DNA of 64,000 bases from Aurelia coerulea. Lineage: Eukaryota; Cnidaria; Scyphozoa; Semaeostomeae; Ulmaridae. The position numbers and the translations under genes were made by a program. Within the stretch, counting starts at the first letter, position 1. Each line of letters begins with the position of its first letter. This document shows positions 25,101-33,903 of this stretch, piece after piece. Under the pieces are notes generated by a model that searched no databases, had not been told where the DNA came from, and saw only the letters and a program-made list of their open reading frames with translations. The DNA lies in NCBI GenBank assembly GCA_039566865.1, contig CM076960.1:3534001-3598000 (forward strand), written 5' to 3'.

Positions 25101-28100
25101 ACAGTCAAATCTCTTATAAATACTCCAATTCACTATCGTCTAAATCAAAATTGCAAACTCTAGGAATACGAAAATTTGCAATGAGACTAAATTTTATCTA
25201 AAACCATGGCCAGAAGTTTTGTATAAATAAATTTAAAAAAATTTGCAAAGCAAAGTCGTTGATTGAAAAGGTGTATTTCATCATCTTACCGAGACTTATA
25301 CTTAATTTTTGAGATTTTCTAGTCATTTCAGGTGCACGTCAGAAATTAGGATCCAGCCAAAAGCCTTTTTTCGTAATTTGCTAAACATAAGATATTCACA
25401 ATCATTTTGACTGTTGATGCTCAACATTGGCGACAGAGAATAATACGTTTCAACAGTATTCCCCATCATTTTAAGGCAATGTGAGCGCTAAGAAAAGCAT
25501 TGGTGACCAGTTTTCGGTTGTACAGAATCATGTTATGCTACACTTACTCTTTGTGCATCTGATGTCAAAGAACTAAGATAAAGAATGGTCCTTACTTGGG
25601 CATTTATTAGCACAAGAAATGATCTCCTCCGTAGCGGGTCCTTTGCAAGGCGATCCACCATTCATTGGTGTAGGAGTGTCACATTTACGCGATCTCCTTA
25701 TTTTTGCTCCACCAGTTGTGCTGCAATTGCTGGGACATCTAGACCAATAACCCCAGTGGCCCCATTCACCATCTACTCGGAAGTCTGAAAAACAGAGAAT
25801 TTCATCAGAAAATAAGTTTAGTCCCTTTGGTCAACTTCGAAAGATACATTCATTAACAAGTTAATCGCTTCGATAAAAAAGAACCATCCAGTACACATTT
25901 AAGTTTGGAAGCCTACGAACAGGCTAAGTTGTGAGCCTCAAGGAACCCCCAACCCCCCACCCCAAATTTAGGGCTTCAGATCACATTCGTAGGTAACGAT
26001 TTATAAGTGCACTTTCAGTTTGACCATTGAGAACAATGGAGGAAACAAGAAGCGATGCCCTGTCAACATGAGCCCCAACTTCAATTCAACGTCAATAAAG
26101 CTGAAACACAATTGTATCTAGGATGGGCACTTCATCTCCCAAACAATTGTAGAAAGCTTTAGTCAGACCAGCATTAGAGTCTGCTGGTGCCGTATGCAGC
26201 CAAAGTCCCCAGCGTCGTTAAAGACATTTGTTCCCCAGAAACCGTCAAGAGAAGTGCCATAAAATTAGGACCATCACCGAGAAAAGTATTGAGACCCACA
26301 AAGAGCGTCTTATTGCTCTGGATCCCCCAACTCTTGCGCAAAAAAGAATTCAAGGAGACATGATAATTGCCTTTTGCAGCTTCATATGTATGATGAAAGC
26401 TATAATCAACTTGAAATAACTACTTTTTTCAAGTTATTCCAAGTTACAACTAAAACAAGAGGACAAACAAGAGGAATATACTTTTTTGCAATGAATCGCA
26501 GCATCACGGAATGAGTTACCAAAAGACATTGCCAACTGTGCGGACAACAACTACGGCTGCTAGGGTTCATAGGCTGCAAATCCTCACATATGGGTCTCGC
26601 ACACTTTCCTCAAGTCTCACACACTTGGTTATCTTGAAAAGACACTCAGTCATTTTGTCCCCCGTATCGCACATGCACTGGACACTAATATTTTCGGACG
26701 TATTAGGACGAGGATCCCCATCAAAAATTTTGGCATAAATTAACAAGTCAAGAAAAAAGATTTTTCTCTTAGTCGTTCAAAACTTGTCTGAAAACGTCCG
26801 TAAATATTTTGTCTAGAAATGCTTTATGTTAGATTAGATTGTTTATTTAATGTAGTTACAAAACTACAAGCTCAAAAATGACACAAAATTGTTCAGACTA
26901 ACCCAATAAATTCAAAATCACCTACCAGGGCATTTAGCCAAGCATTCCAGTTTTGTCTCCCTGACGCGGCCAGAGCAGCTTTTTCCACCATGAGCTGGAG
27001 TTGGGTTGTTGCATTTCCTTATACGGTTGACAGTTGATCCTCCGCAGGGCTTTGCACATGTGCTCCACTGTGACCATTCTCCCCAGCCTCCGTCAACTGC
27101 AAGATGTAAGTATTTCAGAATTTAATCAAGAAAGTTTGATTTTAGTAAATAAACTGAAAGCAAAAATGATCAAATATTCAACACCTTGATAGAAGAAAGG
27201 GCAGACTTTGTAATACAAATAGCTTCACTTGCTTTTGATTGACATCTCAATTCAAAGCAATCAGCAATTGCAGACCAAGGAAATTGTCTCAACCGTTACT
27301 TCAAAACAAACAAAGCTTCAAAGTTACCCTTAAACCAATGGGGCAAACTCTTGCTTTGTGCATGCGAAGGATGGATTTTTAAGAGAAGTTATGAAAGGAG
27401 AAAGGAGAGGAGAAACGAAAGGAGAAAGGCAAATCTAAAGTTCTGCCTGGTGAATGCTGCTCATTTGATTCAGAAACTGAGCAGCAATTGTTTCATTTGA
27501 GCCCTACATATGCGAGAATTGAAGTGCCTTCTGCTCACTCCTCAATCAAATAATAATCAAATTCTATTATGAACCCTATCATAAAATTTTCACTTTTAAA
27601 ATGTTTCTTTTTATTATGTATTATGTATTATGTATTATGTATTATGGTACAAAATGACACACTGAGCGTAAGAGCCATGTTATTGAGATTTGTTATCATC
27701 CTTGAAGTATCCAATGATAGTGTGCTTTTCTTTTTTATATTTGTGACCAAGCTAAAAACTTATTACACAAACAGAAATTAATCTGCTAATCATCAAGTGC
27801 TTTTTGCAGCATGCTTTAGAACCAAGTAGCCCTGAAAAGCACTACATTTGCTGATATCAAAGCTAATCACAAGATTAACTTTACCTGGGAAAATAATTCA
27901 GTCTTCAATCTTCTTGGCAAAAACAAAAGAAATTTGAAGATTGGCCATGCATTTGTAATTTGGTGATTTTTCAAACAGGAGAACTTTGGTGATTTTTCAA
28001 ACGAGAGTAACACTATGAAATGTTAATTTGGAACGTCTTTTAAACAAGCATGTCAGAAATCAGAATATTTGTAATGAGAACACAAATCATACCTGAACCA

Positions 28101-30772
28101 GGCTCATTAATAGCATTATTTCCAACGCAATATTTCCCTTTAGAGCTGGGAACAGGATTCGTACATGGTCTTGTTTTCACCCTTTGGTTTCCTGAGCATA
28201 AACCATGTGCCCAACCACTCCACTCTGACCACGCTCCCCAACTTCCATCAACTGTAAAAAAAAGAATGTCAATCATCTTTGTGATGCCTTCTTAGAATCA
28301 GCTGCATTCGTAAGGAAGAACTAAAGCCTGTCTGACACTATCTTCAGGAAGGGAAGTAAGGTCACTCCTATAAACACTAGTTTGACTGGTTTATCCTTAA
28401 TTCTGAAATAAGATTTTGAAATGAAGAAATCCAGCATCCTGCCAAACCTTAGGCAAAATATGGCAGGCTGAAGCAGAAACATTTGACTTGAGGTGAACTT
28501 TATAGACCTTCATATATTATAACGTTAGGCCTATAAGTTCACCTCAAGTCAAATGTTTCTGCTTCAGCCAGCCATATTTTGCCTTTGACACATATAATGG
28601 GGCCTAGTTTGTAGATCCACTTAAAAAAGAATCCACTTAAAAAAGATTCCAAATTCTCCTTGGTTTTCAGCGGAATATTGCTGGTTTATTAGCCTGTGGA
28701 CAGGCCAAAAAAATAAAAAAATCAGGCCAAAAAAATACTGGTTTATCAAAGAGAATATACATTCAGATATCTTACCTTCATCATTTTCCTTGCGAAATTG
28801 CCGCGTTATTGCAGCAACAACAACAACAACAGCAATGACAGCAACAACAACATATTATTATTTGCTCAAACTGGGACTCATGTATACTGATTACTAACGT
28901 CACTCAAAACTTTAATTTTGAGACGTTTTATTATCTGAGGATTCAGCCGAAAAGGTAGGTCCATCCGCCATTACGTGGGGCACTCGGCTTTTCGAACATT
29001 GTTGCTATGGCTTCCATATCGGATATGACGTCAAGGGAAACAATTTCGTCCCGGTGCGGTTTTCAATGTGAAAGTCCATGAGTCGTAGTTATAGCGTCCA
29101 TCAGCTTATCAATAGCAATAACTACGAACTTGTAATCAGTCTAACCATTCACACAATTTTTCGAAATTTTCTCTCAGCCTCAGTCTCAAGCAGACACTTA
29201 GATCTCAGTTTCTCAGTTTCAGTTATAATCGAACGACGATGAGGTCTCAGTTCAAAACGAAAGGAACAAAAGAAGTCTCAGTTCCGAACATTCTAAACAA
29301 TACTAAGGTCTCAGTTCCAAACATTTAAAGAAAACAACAAAACATATCTCGATCTAGTATAGGGGATACAAGGGACTCATTGGCATAAGTCTAAAGGAGA
29401 GCTATGCTTTCAAATTTTGATTTGATTCACTGTATAGAGCTCATTTTAAATGCACGATCCCGGGGGGGGGGGTCACTTCAATAGGCGGGTGACAGGGGTG
29501 TGCCCTCTTGAATTGTAAAATGACGCCCTAAAATTTATTTTCAGCCCAAGAAAATGTACCCCAACAAATGGCCAAATGGCCCATCCCGTACTGGTACATA
29601 TGGTAGTGACCCGCCCCTCCGGGTGCACGATGCTGCAAGAGCCAATTCAGCACATCTTGCCGTGTGTCACAAACAGATTTCATCGAAATATTTCAGGAGT
29701 AGAAGCACTTGTGGTGATGCCCTATTTTAGGAAAAAGACATATTTATTCGCATAAGATGCCAGATGCCAGATGGGTTTCCGTCTATATAAATGTTGTGTC
29801 ACTTTCAAGCATCTGAAATAAGCCTTACATTCAAAAATGCCAATGAAATGATAAATAATTCCATTAATACTCCCAATCTGGATATCATTGGAAAGAAGAA
29901 TGGATCTTTTTATACCCGGCTCCAGAATTTTTCTCTCCAAACGATACCCGATTCTCGAAAGATTCGGTCAAAAGTATACTCCAATACATAAAAATTGCAC
30001 TAAATCAGCGATTTTCGGAAAAGAAAAAGTAGGTAAAAAATGGCACATTCCCGTTGGAAAAATAAGCTAAGTACCCTCCACCCTTAACCTGGATTGAAGC
30101 CTCATAACAAAAATTTCAGAAAGGTGAAGGTGAAGGGGAAGTGGCGTTTTTCAGCGCCAAGCGCTGGGATCGCAGAAATAGAGCAGACCTAATCGAGTCT
30201 GCGACTCCTTCTCGTGACGCTCAAGTGGTGGGGTCCTACCGGGTATCGAACCCACTCCACCTGACTGTTCTGGTTGCAAAGTCAGTGGATTACGCCACTG
30301 CGCCACAACACCTTCTTACACAGAAATGAAACGACACCAAATCTTTGCTTTCAATATGACTTCTAATTGAGAAAATCGTAACGATAACGAGTGTAACACA
30401 GCATATTTTGCCAACCATTAGCTAAGCAGGGCTGTCCTGTATGCTGAAGATGTCTGTGTAGGGCCCTTCCAGGCTACTTTCGGCAAGGCAACGACCAACG
30501 TTCAGCAAATGAGCGGTAAAAACATTTGCTTTCAACTCGACTTCTTACAAAGAGAATTTTCACAATAACGAATAAATAGCAGCCTTTGCCAAAATTCATT
30601 AGCTATGTTGAAGATCTTTTGGGGGCCGTTAAATGGGAGATGATGCAAAAAGGCATAAAGGAGCCTTACCAAAGCCATATCTAGTAAAAGAAGTCAAAAA
30701 CCTCTTACCTTTGCTTTCAACATGACTTGTCACAAAGAGAATTGTAACTATGAAGAGTGCACCGCGACACAT
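16004..30772 (-). CDS. Gene B: secreted TSP1-repeat protein with unrecognised C-terminal region
   Basis: Eleven minus-strand exons join in one frame of 682 codons. Exon 1 encodes a signal peptide (MCRGALFIVTILFVTSHVES). Five exons then encode TSP1-type modules, and five more encode about 350 residues with no family I can name. TSP1 exons are phase 1-1; the C-terminal exons change phase (1-0, 0-2, 2-1, 1-0, 0-0), so they have another origin. No transmembrane segment or further EGF/Ig module is seen. An extracellular, glycosaminoglycan- or matrix-binding role is inferred from TSP1. The 3' end is uncertain: exon 11 either splices on or reads into a transposon. Confidence 0.8.
16389..16440. mobile_element. 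hAT end fragment, cut by a SINE
   Basis: CAGAAGCGGACTGGCCCATC and the next 30 bases match the inverted right end of the hAT element at 35813-36770. Confidence 0.7.
16445..16620 (-). mobile_element. tRNA-derived SINE, copy 2
   Basis: Same family and orientation, with an A box TGGCGCAGTGG and a mutated B box (GGTTCGATACC in the complement of GGTATCGAACA has one change). It cuts off a fragment of a hAT end at 16389-16440. Confidence 0.78.
16640..16790 (+). repeat. Dispersed repeat family (TTGAGAGAATTTCC), partial copy
   Basis: Shares GGTTGAGAGAATGTCCTTTG, GCTAATCGC and GTGTCAATCCAAA...ACAAAATCTGTCCTTGTTG with the copies at 19.73, 22.31, 27.19 and 49.85 kb. Confidence 0.75.
16911..17185 (-). 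CDS. Gene B exon 10: C-terminal region
   Basis: 275 bp, phase 1 in, phase 0 out (GTAATT donor). It reads IKLWDLTFGPCTIGYDFVEG, then FRLTATKFIEGVPIHFEVVA and WLFAVGVVFDGQSFGAMLGK. Strongly beta-like and apolar, with one cysteine. The acceptor can be placed two bases either way (17185 or 17187). Not recognised. Confidence 0.68.
17242..17366. repeat. 20-bp tandem repeat (6 units)
   Basis: Unit ACGAAACGAGCCGGTTGATA, the last unit diverged. Lies about 60 bp upstream of gene B exon 10, within the intron. Confidence 0.92.
17635..17740 (-). mobile_element. L2-like LINE 3' end
   Basis: On the minus strand a GC-rich hairpin region (GGCACGGCCCCCTGAAAATC...GGGCTACCGTGC) leads to an AAAATGAAAAAATAAAA tail. 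The same 3' end recurs at 46493-46570 and 61655-61745. Confidence 0.65.
18299..18558 (-). CDS. Gene B exon 9: C-terminal region
   Basis: 260 bp, phase 2 in, probable phase 1 out. It reads VTYYTEGTYRSYLAKGKLVE, then NTFDVTVYRNSSYHSAIAPG and FQGILHGLGFKNMPGF. I chose the GTAGAA donor because it alone has a fair consensus and fits the frame of exon 10; GTCGTA a few bases upstream is an alternative. The open frame runs on to 18195, probably by chance. Confidence 0.62.
18816..18982. mobile_element. Foldback MITE with 51-bp perfect arms
   Basis: GACTGATTACGATTGAGTCC and the next 30 bases are exactly inverted at 18930-18982. TAGAGGAAAGGT flanks both sides (18804-18815, 18983-18994), a likely 12-bp target duplication. 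In the gene B intron between exons 8 and 9. Confidence 0.88.
19730..19997 (+). repeat. Dispersed repeat family (TTGAGAGAATTTCC), copy
   Basis: A long copy running from AATCTGCCAGACAGAACTTT to ACAAAATCTGCCCTTGTTA. Nearly the same as 22310-22575. The open frames in it (such as 19820-20116) are shared by the copies and look non-functional. Confidence 0.8.
20111..20190 (-). other. Exon-less duplicate of gene B splice flanks
   Basis: On the minus strand this joins a copy of the intron end upstream of exon 9 (compare 18559-18606) directly to a copy of the intron start after exon 8 (compare 20219-20251). No exon sequence lies between them. Confidence 0.7.
20254..20492 (-). CDS. Gene B exon 8: C-terminal region
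   Basis: 239 bp, phase 0 in, phase 2 out, GTAAGT donor. It reads YCFDPIPAVTIKDVADSLVT, then ILGYTRPDENQPILGFSIRV and KFSPGHRITIEDVM. Alternating hydrophobic residues suggest beta strands. No family recognised. Confidence 0.7.
20634..21507. mobile_element. Long-TIR element with captured-looking interior
   Basis: Arms 20634-20935 and 21205-21507 are inverted repeats of about 300 bp, starting TGCGCCAAAATAAACTATGC. The 270-bp interior holds a GPCR-like fragment. A solo arm lies at 980-1175. In the gene B intron between exons 7 and 8. Confidence 0.85.
20925..21090 (+). pseudogene. GPCR-like fragment inside a TIR element
   Basis: The frame reads SVISTIGLLRNSVVVTIKYR, then PKSRHKIKNVTRLHA and DAFSLVFLTPL. 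IGLLxNSVVV resembles transmembrane helix 1 (GN-V motif, with G changed to R) of rhodopsin-family receptors, and the rest the start of helix 2. Too short to be functional. Confidence 0.4.
22310..22575 (+). repeat. Dispersed repeat family (TTGAGAGAATTTCC), copy
   Basis: Parallel to 19730-19997, both in gene B introns. Ends ACAAAATCTGTCCTTGTTCG. Confidence 0.8.
22634..22842 (-). CDS. Gene B exon 7: first exon of the unrecognised C-terminal region
   Basis: 209 bp, phase 1 in, phase 0 out. A proline-rich linker (HLVPTPMPKIPVTAGSYMAR) leads to ECGATEKFSGKGFYKSKVPT and NFMSGYFAMQSEEKGTIIK. The donor is the weaker GTTAGA; an in-frame TAA lies just behind it. A diverged copy of a TIR-element family follows upstream at 22.87-23.23 kb. 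Confidence 0.7.
22870..23235. mobile_element. Diverged copy of the 9-bp-TSD TIR family
   Basis: Shares GTTCCAAA, GGTGTAAAATTC, ACCTATTTCTTTAAATTGAA and GAGGATGTGACGTCATCAAA with the intact copy. The right arm is decayed. Lies in the gene B intron between exons 6 and 7. Confidence 0.65.
23267..23446 (-). CDS. Gene B exon 6: TSP1 module 5
   Basis: 180 bp, phase 1-1. It reads NGNWAGWSVWSACSSQYCLK, then TTRTRTCTNPSPANGGDVC and KICPYTGCTR. A full six-cysteine TSP1 with TRTRTCTNPxPxxGG. Confidence 0.92.
23479..23508. repeat. (ATT)n microsatellite
   Basis: About nine ATT units next to the CR1-like LINE fragment at 23.6 kb. Confidence 0.9.
23600..23830 (-). mobile_element. CR1/L2-like LINE C-terminal fragment
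   Basis: The frame reads YGSETVRFRGPQLWYTLPVS, IRQSISLTEFKTKFKAWKGN and CQCQCRLC. F-R-G-P-x-L-W-x-x-L-P and the C-x-C-x-x-C tail are typical of reverse-transcriptase C-termini of these LINEs. In the gene B intron. Confidence 0.8.
24108..24281 (-). CDS. Gene B exon 5: TSP1 module 4
   Basis: 174 bp, phase 1-1. It reads NGGFGQWSSWTKCSKTCGTG, then QTRGRLCNNPEPKGTNAKSC and TCRLAICP. The K-C-S-x-T-C-G-x-G-x-Q-x-R-x-R core is classic TSP1. Confidence 0.92.
24315..24610 (+). mobile_element. CR1-like LINE C-terminal fragment (frameshifted)
   Basis: LQELKQKYINHSFMKTLLSY in one frame and FRGSMLWNSTPDVIKRSAP in another, ending TAG. The same LINE C-terminal motifs as the neighbouring copies. Confidence 0.65.
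25596..25784 (-). CDS. Gene B exon 4: TSP1 module 3
   Basis: 189 bp, phase 1-1. It reads DGEWGHWGYWSRCPSNCSTT, then KIRRSRKCDTPTPMNGGSPC and ISCANKCP. Six cysteines and the TSP1 core, with a slightly longer CSVTC-region loop. Confidence 0.92.
26026..26570 (+). mobile_element. LINE reverse-transcriptase C-terminal fragment (degraded)
   Basis: KALVRPALESAGAVCS recalls the YKxLVRPxLEYAxxVW motif; then RLIALDPPTLAQKRIQGDMI recalls RLKxLxLPxLxxRRxRGDMI. Several stops and frameshifts. Confidence 0.65.
26926..27096 (-). CDS. Gene B exon 3: TSP1 module 2
   Basis: 171 bp, phase 1-1. It reads DGGWGEWSQWSTCAKPCGGS, then RIRKCNNPTPAHGGKSC and ECLAKCP. A complete six-cysteine TSP1 with the W-x-x-W-S-x-W-S-x-C motif. 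Confidence 0.92.
27195..27550 (-). repeat. Dispersed repeat family (TTGAGAGAATTTCC), copy
   Basis: Reverse-oriented copy (GGAAATTGTCTCAACCG, TTGATTGACATCTCAATTC) with the GAAAGGAGAAAGGCAAATCT tail. In the gene B intron between exons 2 and 3. Confidence 0.75.
27600..27645. repeat. 8-bp tandem repeat (ATTATGTA)
   Basis: About five units of TATTATGT. Short microsatellite in the gene B intron. Confidence 0.9.
28093..28251 (-). CDS. Gene B exon 2: TSP1-type module 1 (atypical)
   Basis: 159 bp, phase 1-1. It reads VDGSWGAWSEWSGWAHGLCS, then QRVKTRPCTNPVPSSKGKYC. The WxxWSxWS start and RxRxCTNPxP are TSP1, but the WS-x-C cysteine is replaced and only three cysteines are present, so the disulphide set is incomplete. 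Confidence 0.82.
28451..28584. repeat. 134-bp near-perfect hairpin
   Basis: AGGCAAAATATGGCAGGCTG and the following bases are inverted at 28530-28584, giving about 54-bp arms with one or two mismatches and a 24-bp loop. It may be a tiny foldback element or a small-RNA precursor. Confidence 0.85.
28812..28856. repeat. (CAA)n-like microsatellite
   Basis: Interrupted CAA repeats (GCAACAACAACAACAACAGC...). In the first intron of gene B. Confidence 0.85.
28857..30120. other. First intron of gene B, repeat-rich part
   Basis: No coding exon supported. A G-rich element start (CCCGGGGGGGGGG) lies at 29460, and 29905-30080 resembles the interior of the element at 34652-34976 (CCGGCTCCAGAATTTTTC, AAAGTATACTC). 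Confidence 0.4.
30121..30316 (-). mobile_element. tRNA-derived SINE, copy 3
   Basis: Same family and orientation; A box TGGCGCAGTGG, B box GGTTCGATACC. A possible short target duplication CAGAAA lies at 30117-30122 and 30321-30326. It lies next to the tandem signal-peptide exon copies of gene B. Confidence 0.82.
30342..30418 (-). pseudogene. Second tandem copy of the signal-peptide exon (donor mutated)
   Basis: ATG at the complement of 30416-30418. It reads MVGKICCVTLVIVTIFSIRS then HIESK, with a good hydrophobic core. The donor position reads ATTTG instead of GTAAG. A SINE sits just beyond it at 30121-30316. Confidence 0.58.
30526..30599 (-). pseudogene. Tandem copy of the gene B signal-peptide exon (donor lost)
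   Basis: ATG at the complement of 30597-30599. It reads MNFGKGCYLFVIVKILFVRS then RVESK, clearly related to exon 1. The GTAAG donor has been deleted. The upstream flank is also related to that of exon 1. Confidence 0.6.
30709..30772 (-). CDS. Gene B exon 1: signal peptide
   Basis: 64 bp from ATG (complement of 30770-30772) to a GTAAGA donor. It encodes MCRGALFIVTILFVTSHVES then K: a basic start, a hydrophobic core and small residues, as in a cleavable signal peptide. It ends in phase 1, matching the first TSP1 exon. Three degraded copies lie nearby, but only this one keeps both the frame and the donor. Confidence 0.75.
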
Positions 30773-31689
30773 CTTGCCCACTGTTAGCCGCAAAGTCGTT
30801 TACTATGTCGATGATCAGCTCTGAAGGGTCATTCAATGGCAGACCAAGCTTGACTATGAATGCACTTACCGTAAATTCGTTCAGTAGAAGTATGTTTACG
30901 AATAAATACCCTTGTTTGGTCATCTGTAAGGATGTTTATGTACACAGGCGTTCGTGGTTGCTTACGAAATTCTCGCAATTACGCGAAGCAAATCTCTATT
31001 TGCACAGGCATCATGAGGAACAGTCGTGGCCAAAAATGTATGACCATGTTTTCGTCAACGGCGTTTCTTGACATGACGAGATCGAACCCTTCCGCTTTGC
31101 CTTTTACTCTCTTGGAGTTCATTCAAGGTTACAGTAAACGTTTGTAGGCCAAAAGTGTCGATTTTCGGATATCCTCAAATCACAACAGTCAAACTTTTGA
31201 GAAACGCAAAGATACCAAAGATAACAAAAAGGAAAATGACAATGCGGAACTGTTTTGCTCTGTTAAAGCATGCGAGGCTATGTTTAAAGACTTGGCTCGC
31301 GCCATTCCGCATGGTCATTATTTTCCTTTGGAAGTAACAGAAATGTTGAAAAGGGAGATATCTTGATTAAAAGAAAGAAACTACAATTTTGCAGGCTCTA
31401 AGCTTCCACAGTATGTCTGCAGTTTTTAAAGTTCCTTCTCACCTTAAAACTATACGCAGGGGAAAATTGGCAAGTAATATTTCTGTCCTCCCATAGTTTT
31501 ATTTGGCTACAAAAGACGGGTCAGAAAATATTCAAAGATTTTGTGGCACTCATTGCTTTCAACAAGTCATCAATAGAGCCATGAAGGATTATTGTTAGCA
31601 ATAGATAAAAAACTAGGATTAATATTTGAACCACATCAGAAAAATTTGTGTGAAAAATTGTAATTTCTTTCTTTCTTGCTTTCTTTCTT

Positions 31690-31815
31690 TAATCTTTAAA
31701 GATGCAAATGGAAATACATGGTTCATCTTTGAAAAACGCATAAAGGAGTGGAACGGAGATGAATGCAACTGCCGATTATGCAAAACGTTCGTAGCACAGG
31801 TTGGGTTCTTGGAAT
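31690..31815 (+). mobile_element. LINE C-terminal fragment
   Basis: FIFEKRIKEWNGDECNCRLC is the terminal K-x-x-I-K-x-W...C-x-C-x-x-C motif of CR1-like LINEs. No upstream part. Confidence 0.6.
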
Positions 31816-31948
31816 GATTTTGTTTTATCTCTATTCAAAACTCACCGGAAAATATTGATATTGTACCATATTGTATCATATATGAATAAATATATATTGT
31901 GTTTTGATAAATTAATTATAACTTAATATATTAATTACAACTATTTTA

Positions 31949-32660
31949 CAGGGTGTCCCAAAAAAGGATTCGGCATTTGATAAAATAAAAAGAAACAACG
32001 AAAGAATGAACAGATTTCATGGTAAGATATTCATATTGCTGAGATTTTAAATCAGCTAGCAAAATGGCTAAATATTTATGGGGTTACGAGCTTGAAGTTC
32101 AAGTTTGTGCGAAAGCTGAAACAAGACGCCCCTAAATTGCATATTCTGTGAAAGTAGCATCTCGTTCATTCAAACCAAATCAAATGGAATTTGAAAAGCA
32201 TTTTCGATATATTAGCTTCCTCTAATATCAAATCAAAGTTATGGATGCTTGGAGGAATCCTGTTGAGCACAATTTGGAATGGCCCCGTCTCTCATCGATT
32301 AAGTTTTCATTCTATATATTTGGATCATTGTATTCTTAAATAAATTTTGGCAACGGTTGCAAGAAATAATTGCTTTTGAAGTCCGATTTGGTTTGCTCTG
32401 ACATCTGCAAGAGATTAAACATCAACAGTCTTCTTGTACCTCGATTTTGGAACATCTTTTTTGAAAAACAATTCAGTTAGGGGCATCTAGTTTCAGCTTT
32501 TGCACGAACTTGAACTTTAAAAGCTTGTATCTCCTTGAATTCTTAGCGGATTAGCAAGATTCTAGCGTCAAAAATCAATTAAAAATCTTAGAAACAGGGT
32601 TGTTTTACCAGAAACCTGCACTTTTTATCATTGATTTTTAAATCAAACGTCGAACAATTT
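31949..32660. mobile_element. Possible mariner-like MITE
   Basis: Starts TACAGGGTGTCCCAAAAAAG, a Tc1/mariner-type end. Arms near 32085-32135 and 32475-32530 are inverted (GCTTGAAGTTCAAGTTTGTG against CACGAACTTGAACTTTAAAA). The matching right terminus was not found. Confidence 0.45.
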
Positions 32661-32861
32661 TTCTGTACTTTGTAATTTAATGATAATTTAATTTTTGTTT
32701 TAGTAGGCATCAGTTAGCTGTAACTTAGCTACATATTATAACGCCTACTATAAAGAAACTAATAATAAGGATAATAATATTGATAATCTTAATAATAATA
32801 ATAATTATGATAATAAAAACTAAACCATCATTCACAATTATGATAATAATAATGATAATAA

Positions 32862-33150
32862 CAAGAGAAAATCGAAATATATCAAGACCTGAACAGAGAA
32901 ATTGCAAGGTTATGGTGCCTTCAAAAAGTAAGGGTCATACCTGTGGTAGTTGGTGCATTGGGATGTGTAACAAAAGACGCAGAGCAGTACATGGAGAAAA
33001 TAGGGATAAAGATCAGGACAGAAGTGATACAGAAAACGGTGTTGCTAGGAACTGCAAGAACATTGAGAAAGGTTCTCGAAACCTGAGGCTAGTTGTTCTA
33101 GCTTGCTTTCGGGAAGAACTTACCAGGAACTTTTTGCTTAGAAAAGAATA
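32862..33150 (+). mobile_element. 5'-truncated LINE with restriction-like endonuclease, copy 2
   Basis: The frame reads IEIYQDLNREIARLWCLQKV, then VIPVVVGALGCVTKD and TVLLGTARTLRKVLET to a TGA at 33084. Same family as copy 1, ending intact. Interrupted AAT/ATA repeats lie on both sides. Confidence 0.8.
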
Positions 33151-33221
33151 ACATGATAATAATAGTAATAATAAAATAACATAGAACTAATAATAGTAAA
33201 AATAATAATGAAACAATGCTA

Positions 33222-33463
33222 TCAAGCCTGATATGCTTATAATCGACAAAGAAGCAAGAAAGATCAGTTTGATAGAGGGAACTATCTGTGCACCTGGATG
33301 TATTGCAAAAAGAGAAAAAGAAAAGCAGGACAAGTATTCCGAGATGAGAAAGTCACGGGAACGGTTAAATCGTGGATACGAAATAGATCAAGTCAATGTT
33401 GTTTTCGATTTCCTTAGGCCGTTACAGCAAGCAATTGGAAAGCCAAATCAAGGGATTGTGTGA
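33222..33463 (+). mobile_element. 5'-truncated LINE with restriction-like endonuclease, copy 3 (divergent)
   Basis: The frame reads KPDMLIIDKEARKISLIEGT, then KREKEKQDKYSEMRKSRERL. It aligns with the RPDIVIVD...YQDLRREI part of copy 1 but is a different subfamily. It begins directly after an AAT-rich tract (33150-33215). Confidence 0.7.
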
Positions 33464-33779
33464 AGGAGAGGAGGCAAAATTAGCAATCGTACAATGTCAG
33501 AAATGGGTACTCAGCCAAAACTGCGAAATTGCTAAAATATTTTATGTAAGGAAATGGGTACTCAGCCAAACTGCGAGATTGTTAAAACATTTTATGCAAG
33601 GAAATAGAACAATCAAAAAAACGATATATTATTTCAGACAACTGTAAAAAAAAGAAAAATAGTAAATTCAACAACAGCAACATCAAGAAATCTGCCTAGG
33701 CAATTGGCAGCAGTATAGTGGACAAAAGAAAAAATAACAGAAAGCATTTTGACCATATAGTTTTACCTTGACTGACGTA

Positions 33780-33860
33780 GTATAAATTCTCAGTTATCCT
33801 TTTATAAAGTAGTACTGACGAAGATTTTTTATCAAAATGTTCCCTGACTTTAACAGTTGT
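33780..33860 (+). mobile_element. Decayed Penelope-like end
   Basis: CTGACGA (33815-33821), then GAT...ATC, but the GAAA box reads CAAAA. Similar layout to the two other copies; likely inactive. Confidence 0.35.
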
Positions 33861-33903
33861 GTTTTTAATAATTATAATAATAATTTATAATATAATTATA
33901 ATA

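Noticed and set aside
30717..30923. 68-codon minus-strand ORF overlapping gene B exon 1
   Set aside because: It is in another frame from the signal peptide. The matching plus-strand ORF at 34378 is the same out-of-frame reading in the inverted copy.
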